Positions 8,722 through 17,991 of a stretch of DNA of 64,000 nt are shown here, in pieces. A model generated the notes under the pieces. The model was given only the letters and a program-made list of their open reading frames with translations, did not search any database and was not told the DNA's origin. Source of the stretch: Ricordea florida (Eukaryota > Cnidaria > Anthozoa > Corallimorpharia > Ricordeidae). The first letter of the stretch is position 1. The number at the start of each line of letters is the position of its first letter. Made by a program: the position numbers and the translations under genes. Location: assembly GCA_949710005.1 (NCBI GenBank), contig OX453276.1, forward strand, positions 19,310,149-19,374,148. The letters are read 5' to 3'.

Positions 8722-10890
8722 ATGACCCTACTCCAGCAGAGGCTTTCTGAGGGCCGCATCTACTCTATTAAAGCTGTGTGGACATACTACTCGAACAGGC
8801 TGGAACAGAAGTATCAACTCCAGTCAGGCGCTTATAGAAGTAACAGATTTAAAGACAGGATTCAGGAATTTCTTGGCGATACTGCAGCATTTGTAACACC
8901 ATTGAACCCCTCTGAGCCCCATTTAATTGTATCTTCAAATCTTGGCGAAGCAGCTCTGCGTTCCCTGCTAAAGGAGCCAAATCAAGAAGTGCACACAGGC
9001 AATGCATCAGGTGATGATGTACTAAAAAATGATGCCATTGAGGACATAGATTTGGACGTTGAACTGTTGAGTTGGCTGTATCGGGTGGCAGTTAAGGTCC
9101 ATCATGATGTAAACTCTGCACCTGCTCATGATTGCATTGGTAGCATCAATCAAGAGAGTGCCGAAGAAATAGTCCCGGAAAGCTTGTTTATTTTGATTTC
9201 CCTCTTGTGTACCGGTAATCAGGATGAAGAAAATGAGGCTGATGCCGACTTGAAAACTCGAGTGTTAAGTATCTGCCAGGATATAGTATTCCTGGCATCC
9301 AGGGGACGTAAGTTAACACCAAAGCATCTTGGCTTGGGACTCACTGTTCATCAGGCAACTCGTTCAAAAGAGCTCGTGCAGCTTTTGCATTCAGCTGGTC
9401 ATTCCGTCAGTTACGAAACTGTTCTAAGAATGGATAATACAATCGCCAATGATGTTCTGAAAAGGTACAAAGAAAATGGAAATGTTTTTCTGCCACGTAA
9501 CTTTACGGAAAGGACGACCACTTACACTCGGTATGCTGTGGACAACATCGATATTAATGAAGAAACATTAAGTGGCATGGGTACGTTTCATGCAACTCAA
9601 GTGGCAGCTTTCCGACGGATGGGTGATGGTGAATCGACACTGGATATTCGAGTAAGTCCTAAATCATCTAGGCGTTTAGATCTAGATGTTCCATCGGAGC
9701 TACACGAGCTCAGCGAGGTTTTGCTAGAAAACATGAAACCAGAACCAGTGATCGAAGAACCCGTTGAAGAAGGATGGTACACACCAGCCCAGGAGAAAAT
9801 CGATGAGTCGTACAAGAAGGAGCTTGCCTGGATTCTGGGTCGTTTGGCACAACAACAACCTGAGCTACAGAAGATACCAGGGTGGTCTGGTTTTAACCAA
9901 GTGTTGTCCAATGATGAATCCCAGGTTACAATTGTTGGTCCACTGCCAATAGTGAATGCCCCTGCACACGAATTTGAAACTCTGTGGACAGTCATTCTCA
10001 GATGCAAAGCAATGACGAGGCTTAGGAATGGGAAATATACAGTGGTTACAATGGATGAAGGTTTGTACAACAAAGCAAAGATGCTGCAGTGGGCAAAGAC
10101 AGAAGAGTTCAAGAGTGTCATTATCGTACTGGGAGGTTTCCATACCCAAATGACATTTACCAAAGTCATTGGAAAGTACCTACAGTCTTCGGGAATCTCA
10201 GACATATGGGCAGAGAGCGAGGTGTTTGGAGAAACTACCTCTGAGAACATTCTTAAAGGAAAGCATTGGAATCGTGCCATGCGAGCTCACAAGCTAAGTT
10301 ACGAGGCACTGTGGAGGGTTCTGTGGCCTATTTTGGTAGCATGGGCCAAGGATAACAGTAAGGATGGCACACTGGTAGATCTTTCGACACAGTTGGCTAC
10401 TCAGTTTGACAAGAGCTCTGCGATGGATGCAGCGGCGTACAGCAATCTTATCGATGACGTTGCGGAAGTTACAGGCATTGTCAAGGAATTTGATGCGAAA
10501 CATCAAGATGATTCGACATACCGGCACTGGAGGCAGTACACGAACTTGGTGTCTATTTTGCTCCGGTTCACAAGGGCCATTCAAGAGGGAAATTGGGAAC
10601 TGTATATGTCTTCATTTTCAGAGATGCTTCCCTGGTTCGCCGCGTTCGATCACATCAATTACACAAGATGGGGAGTTGTTTTCCTGGCAGACATGAAGCT
10701 GTTACCGCAAACAGCACCAGAAGTGTACCAGGGGTTTCAGCGTGGCGACTTTGTGACAAAGGAGACGAAAAGTGCTTTCAACCAGATTGCTGATGACCAA
10801 GCTCTCCAAATCTGGCAAAGTAGCAGGAGGGCTCGTTGGAATAACACGTATAGAATCTGCAAGGGATCGCTGGTGTCTAACATACAATGA
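8722..10890 (+). CDS. Central domain of the large transposon protein
   Basis: An open frame of 722 codons with no introns. Recognisable blocks are YAVDNIDINEETLSGMGTFH (about 9534-9593), MDEGLYNKAKMLQW (about 10051) followed by LGGFHTQMTF and VIGKYLQSSG, GKHWNRAMRAHKLSYEAL (about 10258), and FDHINYTRWGVVFLADM (about 10650). This order is typical of a large metazoan repeat family usually annotated as uncharacterised. The conserved D, H and E positions could form a DDE-type transposase core, but I cannot prove this. The true frame leaves this one near 10805-10830 by a one-base shift and continues in the next entry, so the last 20 or so codons here are spurious. The upstream part (8057-8720) belongs to the same protein. 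Confidence 0.78.
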   Translation: MTLLQQRLSEGRIYSIKAVWTYYSNRLEQKYQLQSGAYRSNRFKDRIQEFLGDTAAFVTPLNPSEPHLIVSSNLGEAALRSLLKEPNQEVHTGNASGDDVLKNDAIEDIDLDVELLSWLYRVAVKVHHDVNSAPAHDCIGSINQESAEEIVPESLFILISLLCTGNQDEENEADADLKTRVLSICQDIVFLASRGRKLTPKHLGLGLTVHQATRSKELVQLLHSAGHSVSYETVLRMDNTIANDVLKRYKENGNVFLPRNFTERTTTYTRYAVDNIDINEETLSGMGTFHATQVAAFRRMGDGESTLDIRVSPKSSRRLDLDVPSELHELSEVLLENMKPEPVIEEPVEEGWYTPAQEKIDESYKKELAWILGRLAQQQPELQKIPGWSGFNQVLSNDESQVTIVGPLPIVNAPAHEFETLWTVILRCKAMTRLRNGKYTVVTMDEGLYNKAKMLQWAKTEEFKSVIIVLGGFHTQMTFTKVIGKYLQSSGISDIWAESEVFGETTSENILKGKHWNRAMRAHKLSYEALWRVLWPILVAWAKDNSKDGTLVDLSTQLATQFDKSSAMDAAAYSNLIDDVAEVTGIVKEFDAKHQDDSTYRHWRQYTNLVSILLRFTRAIQEGNWELYMSSFSEMLPWFAAFDHINYTRWGVVFLADMKLLPQTAPEVYQGFQRGDFVTKETKSAFNQIADDQALQIWQSSRRARWNNTYRICKGSLVSNIQ

Positions 10891-12760
10891 GAGGGCTACG
10901 CTGTCTGAGGAGACAAAAGCAATGTTTTGTGTTGGAGCCGAGAAAGAGGTTGCTAGTCACAAAGATCTTGGAAAAGCAAGACTGCAACGGGATGAAGAGG
11001 ATGTCCTTAAGCTGGTATCACATTTTGGGAGGTATGACGTATTTCGTGAAACAGAGAATTTAGCTGTAATCACAACTGGAGACGTGGCTAGTGAAGACAT
11101 CAAGAAAGATTTGCTAGGAGCAGAAGGGATTGGAAAGACCATCGTGAAGGAGTTTGTTGAAGCTAGACTCATCAAGAAAGACGTTAAGTTTCATGACAGT
11201 CTGAAGCAACAAAAGTTGAAGACCTTCGAAACGCTATACTCCGTGCCAGTATCACTGGATAATAGTAAGAGTGTTGCCATGAAGGCAGACAGAGATCTGC
11301 TGAGACGAGTAGTGGTTGCCTTAGAATCTGGTCGTGAAGTTGATGTAGACACCCTGTTACAAAGAGAACTGTCTCCTGTTCCACTATCAGTCGCTACACT
11401 CGATGGATGTCTGAGGCAAGCATCAGGCAAGTCTGATCTTGGAAATATCTTACAAGAGAATGTGCATCAAAGTCAGCCCCCTATCAGCCAGTATCAGACG
11501 TGTACTATTATCGACGGAATGGCGGCCGTCCAGTCCCTGGGAAATACTTCTGGTGCAAAGTCGTTCGGAGAGTGGAGCGATAATTTTAGAGCATATGTTG
11601 TGTCTCACTTTTCGGACAAATGCACAAGAGTAGATGTGGTATTCGACCGATACCTCCAAAATTCTTTCAAGGGAGGCACAAGAGCGAAGCGGAAGGGAGG
11701 AAAGAGCAAGGGTATCAGAAGAGATGTAGAGAGAAGGGAACAAAGAATTGGAAGCTGGGAAAGGTTTATCGTCATTGAAGAAAACAAGGCCAGTCTTGCC
11801 AATTTTCTGTCAACCGAAATGTCACAACGTTACGGAACGCATCCTAGACGTGAGCTGGTGGTTAGTGGAGGGTTCAAAGAGATACTGAAGGTGTGGTCAT
11901 CCAATGCATCAAGAGAGGATCTACAGGAGCTGTCATCAAACCACGAGGAGGCAGATACACGAATTGTTCTTCATGCCAGAGATGCAACTGCTAAAGGTTA
12001 TAAGCAGGTTAACGTGTTGTGCCGTGACACAGATGTTCTCGCCCTCCTTGTGGCACACAAACAAGATCTCTGTGAAGAAATCTGGATGTTCTCCGGTACA
12101 TCCCGAAGAAAGAGATACATACCGGTCCACAAAATTACATTGCCCGAGGAGAAGAGGAAGTCGCTGCTAGCCTTTCATGCCATCACTGGTTGTGATACAA
12201 CCAGCCAGTTTGCCGGCATCGGTAAGCAAACAGCCTGGAAAGTCTTTGACAGTTCACCGAGGCTGATTGAGCACCTAGGCGAAGATTGTCCACCTGAGGC
12301 AAGCGTCTTGGCTGATGCTGAAGCATTTGTCTGTCAGCTGTACAACTATGGGACAGACAGAGTGGATATCGACAAGGAGAGAGCACCAGCATTTCGCAAG
12401 GTAAAGAAGAATCTTGATTCTCTTCCCCCGACGAAGGATGCACTGCATCTCCATATCCATCGTGCAAACTTCCAGTCCATGATATGGAAAAATGCTAAAG
12501 AGCCTCAACCATCCCCTGCAAGTCCAGAAGAGAATGGATGGTTCTACAAGGAAGGAGTTCTCAAGCCGAAGTTGACAAATCAAGAGGAAATATCAGCATC
12601 CTGTTTACAATTGGCATTCTGCGGATGTTCACGTGAGGACAGCTGCATCAACCGGCGATGTACCTGTGTTCGGCTGTCTCTTGGATGCTCAAAGGGTTGC
12701 AAGTGTGGAGACACATGCAGAAACACCAGAAACAATTCAGTGGAAGAAGACGACGTGTAA
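10772..12760 (+). CDS. PIN/XPG-like nuclease and Cys-rich C-terminal part of the large transposon protein
   Basis: The true coding part starts near 10820 (SGKVAGGLVGITR...SARDRWCLTYN), continuing the preceding frame after a one-base shift. Downstream is a PIN/XPG-like nuclease pattern: IIDGMAAVQSL (about 11508), RVDVVFDRYLQNSFK (about 11625) with an R/K-rich segment, NHEEADTRIVLHARDA (about 11940), CRDTDVLALLV (about 12022) and FHAITGCDTTSQFAGIGK (about 12174). The spaced acidic residues are what metal-dependent FEN1/XPG nucleases use. The last 45 codons are Cys-rich (C-x-C and C-x3-C-x-C repeats, 12598-12725), like a CXC/tesmin-type zinc module. The stop is at 12758-12760. In a transposon this domain would probably process element ends. 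The Academ analogy is inference. Confidence 0.75.
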   Translation: MLSTRLLMTKLSKSGKVAGGLVGITRIESARDRWCLTYNERATLSEETKAMFCVGAEKEVASHKDLGKARLQRDEEDVLKLVSHFGRYDVFRETENLAVITTGDVASEDIKKDLLGAEGIGKTIVKEFVEARLIKKDVKFHDSLKQQKLKTFETLYSVPVSLDNSKSVAMKADRDLLRRVVVALESGREVDVDTLLQRELSPVPLSVATLDGCLRQASGKSDLGNILQENVHQSQPPISQYQTCTIIDGMAAVQSLGNTSGAKSFGEWSDNFRAYVVSHFSDKCTRVDVVFDRYLQNSFKGGTRAKRKGGKSKGIRRDVERREQRIGSWERFIVIEENKASLANFLSTEMSQRYGTHPRRELVVSGGFKEILKVWSSNASREDLQELSSNHEEADTRIVLHARDATAKGYKQVNVLCRDTDVLALLVAHKQDLCEEIWMFSGTSRRKRYIPVHKITLPEEKRKSLLAFHAITGCDTTSQFAGIGKQTAWKVFDSSPRLIEHLGEDCPPEASVLADAEAFVCQLYNYGTDRVDIDKERAPAFRKVKKNLDSLPPTKDALHLHIHRANFQSMIWKNAKEPQPSPASPEENGWFYKEGVLKPKLTNQEEISASCLQLAFCGCSREDSCINRRCTCVRLSLGCSKGCKCGDTCRNTRNNSVEEDDV

Positions 12761-12878
12761 TGTATATTGAAGAAAACCTATGACGCAGCAGCAGAACATT
12801 TTATTTACCCTTTCTATTTCATGATCAAACTATGGTCACAAGTGAGAAACCTGCAGTGTTTAAAGATTGTCTATAAGA

Positions 12879-12884
12879 AATAAA
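12879..12884 (+). terminator. Poly(A) signal
   Basis: AATAAA lies about 120 bases after the stop of the PIN/XPG-like coding region, at a usual distance for its mRNA end. Confidence 0.5.
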
Positions 12885-13289
12885 TTTCTTGGACTGCAGT
12901 GAAAAAAATATGTTTAAACAGGACCTCTTTAAGACTAGCTTTTCCCATTTTAACTGATTACAATCATTTTGCCTTGTTTAAGAGCTGTACCCCCAAAGAT
13001 ACCTTTGTTAGCAAACGATGTGTCTAGACATAACAGATTATCAATGATTGCAAAACTATGATTTCTATGCTTTTAACTGTGAAAGAGTAAGAATTATTTA
13101 AAACTCTTTGACAAATTAATATCACGTGACTGGTGTGCAGTGTTCACGTGACCATTCCTTAATCATAGACATGAATGCCAGCTAGAGGAAAACTCTTTTC
13201 AACAACCATATTATCAAATTTTCATTAGTTTGCCAGCCTTCTTCGCATATTGATTGCATATTTTGTTTCAGCCTCGTTTTCATGCTGTT

Positions 13290-13619
13290 AGAGTGAATAT
13301 GGCCACGTGACCATTCGTATAGCATAAATATTTCTGCAAACTGTGCAGAAAATACTTTTGTGCAATAATACGACTAATTTTCATTAATGTGGTAGTGTTT
13401 GTCTTGCCGTAATTATTTTTTCTGATTCAGCCTCGTTTCCATGCTGCAGGAGCAAGAGCCCGGAAAAGACACCCCTTGAATGCCAAACTCCTAAGATTTC
13501 AAGCTGGAAACAGCTATATTCTTTATCAGGATGACAAGACGAAAATTTTAAGCCATGTTTCCTGCTCCTACTCAAAATGTTTTGCGAAAATCATTTTTTT
13601 GCTATCTGCCTCCTGACTA
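13290..13619 (-). repeat. Right terminal inverted repeat of the 8.5-kb element
   Basis: It is the inverted counterpart of 5093-5425. It contains the GCATGGAAACGAGGCTG motif in reverse orientation (13428-13444) and a CACGTG near 13303. Another reversed motif lies at 13269-13285, and further CACGTG hexamers at about 13122 and 13147. The outermost 13 bases are identical to the left end. Confidence 0.88.
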
Positions 13620-13629
13620 ATATGTTAGG

Positions 13630-14674
13630 ACATGAGAGATTACATAACAAAATTGACAAATAAAATTTAGTCAAACGACTTAGAACAGGAACCGAGTAGG
13701 AACGACTTCAAAAAGATTGAGAATTCTTTGGAAAAATCATCCCAACAGTATAAAATCATATATTCATTGCAAGTGTGCTGTATGTAATAACAAGTGTTTC
13801 AGGTTTCCTAAATGCCCTATGCTTTCAATCATGATTTTTCACACTTTACAGACAACTGGCTACACTAGATTCTAAGCCTTAATGAACAAATGGTATTGTT
13901 TAGAGCTGTTTTAATTATTAGCACCTCTGATGCAAACCCTATTAAAAAGAAAACTGTATTGCTTGTAATAGTAGAGGAACAATACCTTTACCCAGATTAG
14001 GACATATATCCCACCCCATAACAATATATTATGTTAAACATAAAAATATAACAATAATAATATCAATACCAGTAATAATAATAATAATCATGATAAAGTA
14101 AAAAAAAGTGGTAGTGATGATATAATGATATGTAAATAAATAAATTGGGGTTTTATCCCTGATAGCAAAATCAATTACCAGTTCTTAAAAAGCTAGCTTC
14201 TTGAGGTTTTGCGGGAGTCATATTTCTAGTTATAAATAATTGCTATCACAACTGCAACCTCTGTATTGGGCATTTCTTTAAAATGGAAGGCAATCATTTC
14301 ACTACGAAAAATACCTACTTGCATTCTCATTGCAGTATTAATACTACGTGACTGTCATCTTTCATTTCTTTGTGGTTGGTTTCTGTTTCCCCTTTCCTGG
14401 CACTTTTTTCACAACGATATGATAATCTGTCTTGTCGTTCGTCTTCTGATTCTGTCTGTACGCTGTTGCCACAATTTTCCTTAAAATTCTGAACCTGTTT
14501 TCATTGTTGTTTGCCTTGTGATTATCATATTTTATATTTTACAGTGTACACTGTTGGGATGATTTTTCCGAAGAATTCTCAATCTTTTTGAAGTCGTTCC
14601 TACTCAGTACCCATTCTAAGTCGTTTTGCTAAATTTTATTTGTCAATTTTGTAATGTAATCGCTCTCTCATGTT
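13630..14674. mobile_element. Inverted-repeat element of about 1 kb (non-autonomous)
   Basis: Arms 13630-13749 and 14550-14674 are about 120-base inverted repeats with high identity. Shared blocks include ACAAAATTGACAAATAAAAT, ACGACTTAGAA, GAGTAGGAACGACTTC and CATCCCAACAGT. The 800-base spacer (13750-14549) has AT-rich simple sequence and no convincing gene. The left arm starts only eight bases beyond the ATA flank of the 8.5-kb element. I could not define a target duplication or a superfamily. Confidence 0.72.
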
Positions 14675-14899
14675 CTGTATAGCAAGAACGAGTCTTTGTT
14701 TCAATCGATAACAAATTCAACTCCCAGTCTCACTTGATTGTATTCCTGGTCCTTTTCCTTGCCGATTCCTTTGCTTTTTTTGAGAGAGCAGTTGTTGTCT
14801 TTGCTGCGATGTCTCGTTGTCGTTCCTACCGTCGTTTCTCAATCTCTGCTTTGAGTCACCGCTTCACTTGTGCTGATTTTTGCGGCATTCAAACTTACT

Positions 14900-15640
14900 C
14901 GACGACAATAGATAGATGGATAGATTTTATTTACCACTATATTATAAATATTACAAATGTATCATATACTATTTACCTAACTAGTTACATATAGTGGTGA
15001 GGAGACCCCAAGAAACCATAAGGCTTTTAGATAAGGGTCCCCTTGAAAAAATTAATTAATTAAATAAATAAATAAAATAAAATAGCTAGGACAGATGGTA
15101 TTTTAAAGACAGAAGTAGGAGGAAAAAAAACAGATTAACACTAAGTATTTATAAGAAAGCTAGAAAGTCGGGATTTAAATATATTTAAACTTGACAAAGA
15201 AACGACATTTGACGGGAGAGAATTCCATATTTGAGGGCCTTGGTACACAATGGTAAATTGTTTTATATTAGTTCTGCATGAGTGAGTTTGAAAATCTTGA
15301 GCCAATCTAGTTTGGTAGGAGTGAACCTGGCTACCTGTTACAAAAATGTTTTGAAAAACTATTGGAAGAAGATTATGATGATAATGAAACATAAATTTTG
15401 CTACATGAAAAGAATTTATTTTAAAGGTATCTAGGATATTTAATTGCTTGAATAACGGTGCTGAATGAGTGCGAAACTCTGAGTTTGTAATTGCTCGAAC
15501 AGCTCTTTTTTGTAGCAGGTAGATTCTATTTAAGTTAGTAACATATGTAGATGACCAGACAATCGTACAGTAGGTGAGATAAGGATATACAAGACTATAA
15601 TACAGTGAAAGTTTGTTGAAGATGATAATAAATTTCTAGA
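14900..15640 (-). pseudogene. Non-LTR retrotransposon 3' fragment (CR1-like RT C-terminus)
   Basis: On the minus strand the translated sequence from about 15620 reads YPYLTYCTIVW, LLQKRAVRAI and HSAPLFKQLNIL. The readable frame from 15392 continues with HNLLPIVFQNIF, a TR motif and GPQIWNSLPSNV, and stops at 15141. These are the thumb and C-terminal tail of a CR1-like reverse transcriptase; the catalytic core is absent. The 3' UTR runs to a (TCTA)n-type microsatellite tail at 14908-14930. It is a 5'-truncated, dead copy. Confidence 0.75.
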
Positions 15641-15649
15641 TCTATGAAT

Positions 15650-16388
15650 AATTCCAATTGATTTTCCTGTATACCTCGAAGATCGTCTTGCTGGGATGTC
15701 CTTCCAGAATTAGTGAAATCGGGTTCCACAAAATTCACATTATTTTCAAAACATCATTCAAGGAATTCGTAATGGCGGAAATTCTCATACAGTACCGTTG
15801 CCAGGTAACCTGGCCTGCAAACTGACACCTTTAAAATATATATATAATTATATATATAAACTCTCGGCTCGATTTACTCCAGCTTGCGAGCCATGTGGTC
15901 TGACCGGAACCGACACGATTAGTAACCTTAGGAACAAAAACAAAGAAACTATTTCACTTCAGATATTTGACGGTGTCATGCAACATTTCTTCACTCTCTA
16001 CCAAGAACACAATCCGGACACCGACCACAAATCAAGATTTGACTGTACAGCAGTTGAGTGTGTTTCACTCTGGGAGTGTGCTATGATGGGCTGAAAAGCC
16101 AGCCCAAGCAAAGCAACAGTTCAACTCTAACCAACCCTTGGCCATGTTTTTCACTACACTGGTGGCCGTGGTGGGATCCAATCCAAGTCTTTGTGTGACC
16201 CAAAGTTTGGAAAAGAAACCTCAAGGATCAGCTCGTTTGGCAATCCTTGTCGATAAGTAGTTATCTTTTGACGGTTAGCTGTTGTGGTAGCTGTTGTCGC
16301 AGTTGAGTTTGCAGGAATTTTGTTGGGTTGTGTTCTGGTTTTTATCGTAAGCCGTTGTAGTATTTTTGTGTAAATTGCTAGTGCAGTA
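15650..16388. other. Gap upstream of gag; possible Gypsy leader
   Basis: There is a 98-codon frame at 15798-16094 with no recognisable domain. Bases 16250-16388 precede the gag start and may be the leader of the Gypsy-type element. I looked for matching LTRs on either side of the gag-pol relic and found none that I could support. Confidence 0.4.
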
Positions 16389-17062
16389 ATGGCTAACAGA
16401 GGTGAAACCCCGGGTTCCTCTCAGTCCAGTTCAGGCGCTGCTGTTCCGTCACAAGAAGCACTTAGTAGACCCGTAGCTATATCAGAATCAATCTTTGCGG
16501 CAGACAATAAAGAGTGGGGCTCTTGGCTCGCGCACTTCGAAGATTGTGCAGTAATTAATGGTTGGGGTGAACACAATTCTTAGCTGTTCGTATGCATAGA
16601 GCTTTGTTGCTCCAACTGCAGAGCTTATCGTCAGCCATGTGGGGAAATTACGACGAGCTTAAGCGAGCGCTTTGTGAAAACTTCATGCCACAGGAGCGGA
16701 TCAAATTGCACAAGGAAGAGTTTCGTGCAAGGCGTCAGGGAGAGGATGAAAAGTTACCAGACCTTGCTAGTTTGTTTGCCACTAAGGCATACCCTAAGGC
16801 AGTAGAACAACTGCAGGATAGTATCGCGAAAGATCAGTTCGTCAATGCGTTGGAAGAGCGCAACATGCGAATGAAAATTCGAGAGTTTGGTCCAAAAACG
16901 CTCAACGAAGTGGTCAGTCATGCCCTGCAAATTGAGGCTATGTATGAAGCCGAGTTTCGTCGTAGTAAAGGTTGGCAGGTTCGGGTCATCCAAGAGCACC
17001 CAGCTGAACAAAAGGACAAGCTTCTCAAGCTTCTTAAGCAAAACAAACCTGCCACGGAGTAA
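16389..17062 (+). pseudogene. Gypsy-type gag (frameshifted)
   Basis: The ATG at 16389 starts a Ser/Pro-rich N-terminus followed by the gag-like W-x-x-W segment NKEWGSWLAHFEDC (about 16509). The frame stops at 16581-16583 and resumes in another frame from about 16592. There it encodes an alpha-helical capsid-like region with NFMPQERIKLHKEEFRARRQ (about 16681) and an AKDQFVNALEERNMR block (about 16828). It ends at 17060-17062. This order matches the capsid part of retrotransposon gag (retrotrans_gag type). No zinc knuckle of the CCHC type is visible in a good frame. The protease follows 80 bases later, as expected for gag-pol. The frameshift makes it a relic. Confidence 0.65.
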
Positions 17063-17145
17063 ATGGTTCAGCTCGTCCAGCAACAGGACAAAAATTGGTC
17101 AAGCGGTGAAAGTAAACAAAATGGTCAGATACTGGGACCAAAAAC

Positions 17146-17991
17146 TTGAGACCGCAGAGAGAGGCGCTGTTTTCGTTGCCCTTCTTAGAGGCATTTCATC
17201 ACGGAGTGTCCCCAAAAACCAAGGGAAGAGTTGGAAAAATAGCCGTGATCGATGCTGTGAGTCAAGCATTGGCCAGGGAATTCAAAAAGGCCCAAAAAAT
17301 AAATGTTGATAAAGAAGAGTCGGCGGTTGGAAAAGTTCATAGGGGAATTCATAAAGTTTCTTGTGACACCACAGTTTATGTGCCTGGGCTGGTTCGGGGG
17401 CAACCAGTAGACATGTTGGTCGATACTGGGTCGGCAGTAACCCTGGTTCATCAGCGGATGTTAGATAGGTCTCAAAATAATTTCAAGTTAAGTGCAGTTG
17501 GTCAACGGGTAGTTTCAGCAAATAGCCAACCTCTAGCCATTCAAGGAAAATGTGACTTGCACATTTGTGTCAATGGGGTTGATGTTGTCCATTCAGTGCT
17601 GGTGGCTGCAGATGTCACCCAGGATTGTTTACTGGGAATTGATTTTCTTAGCAAGCATAATTGCAAAATAGATTTCGAGGCCAACACAATTACATTTAGG
17701 GATACAGTGGGCAGGACAGGAATCGCAAAGCATCATATAGATACTGGTAGCCACCCTCAAATCAAGCAAACACCAGGACATGTAAGCACGTGGAAGGCAT
17801 GTTGCAGTCCATGGGCTGCAGCAATTGTCCTGGTCAAGAAGAAAGATGGTATCACATGCTTCTGTGTAGACTACCAAAGGCTGAATGATGTGACCAGAAA
17901 GGATGCATACACTGTGCCATGCATAGACGAGACCCTAGATGCCCCATCAGGTGCGAAAGTCTGGCAAGTGGTTCTGGCCAAGTCGAGATGA
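17146..17991 (+). pseudogene. Gypsy-type pol: aspartic protease and start of RT
   Basis: The frame carries a retroviral-type aspartic protease with active-site MLVDTGSAVTLVH (about 17410) and the second signature CLLGIDFLSKHNCKIDF (about 17627). A linker follows, then the start of reverse transcriptase: SPWAAAIVLVKKKDG (about 17809) and VDYQRLNDVTRKDAY (about 17868). The catalytic-Asp block of the RT palm is damaged: the sequence passes from the A-K-V-W-Q segment to a TGA near 17989, and frame must change to reach the following DHEKTAFATRHGLFEFH block at about 18000. It acted in cytoplasmic reverse transcription of the retrotransposon. This copy is not active. Confidence 0.75.

Larger units (their letters stand above)
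5093..13619 (+). mobile_element. 8.5-kb DNA transposon with long TIRs (Academ-like by analogy)
   Basis: The element begins TAGTCAGGAGGCA (5093-5105) and ends with the exact reverse complement (13607-13619). The trinucleotide ATA flanks it on both sides (5090-5092 and 13620-13622), fitting a 3-bp target duplication. The terminal inverted repeats extend about 330 bases with high identity. Between them lie a non-LTR retrotransposon insertion on the minus strand (about 5670-7612) and, on the plus strand, one long intronless coding region (8057-12760) for a zinc-finger/PIN-nuclease protein followed by an AATAAA. Without the insertion the element would be about 6.6 kb. Academ transposons are reported to carry an XPG-type nuclease and short target duplications. 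That assignment is my inference and was not tested by alignment. Confidence 0.72.

Noticed and set aside
9597..10280. Minus-strand frame of 227 codons opposite the large transposon protein
   Set aside because: It is antisense to a strongly coding region and has no recognisable domain.
15798..16094. 98-codon frame upstream of gag
   Set aside because: No domain, no conserved partner in the window and no clear start context; not enough to call a gene.
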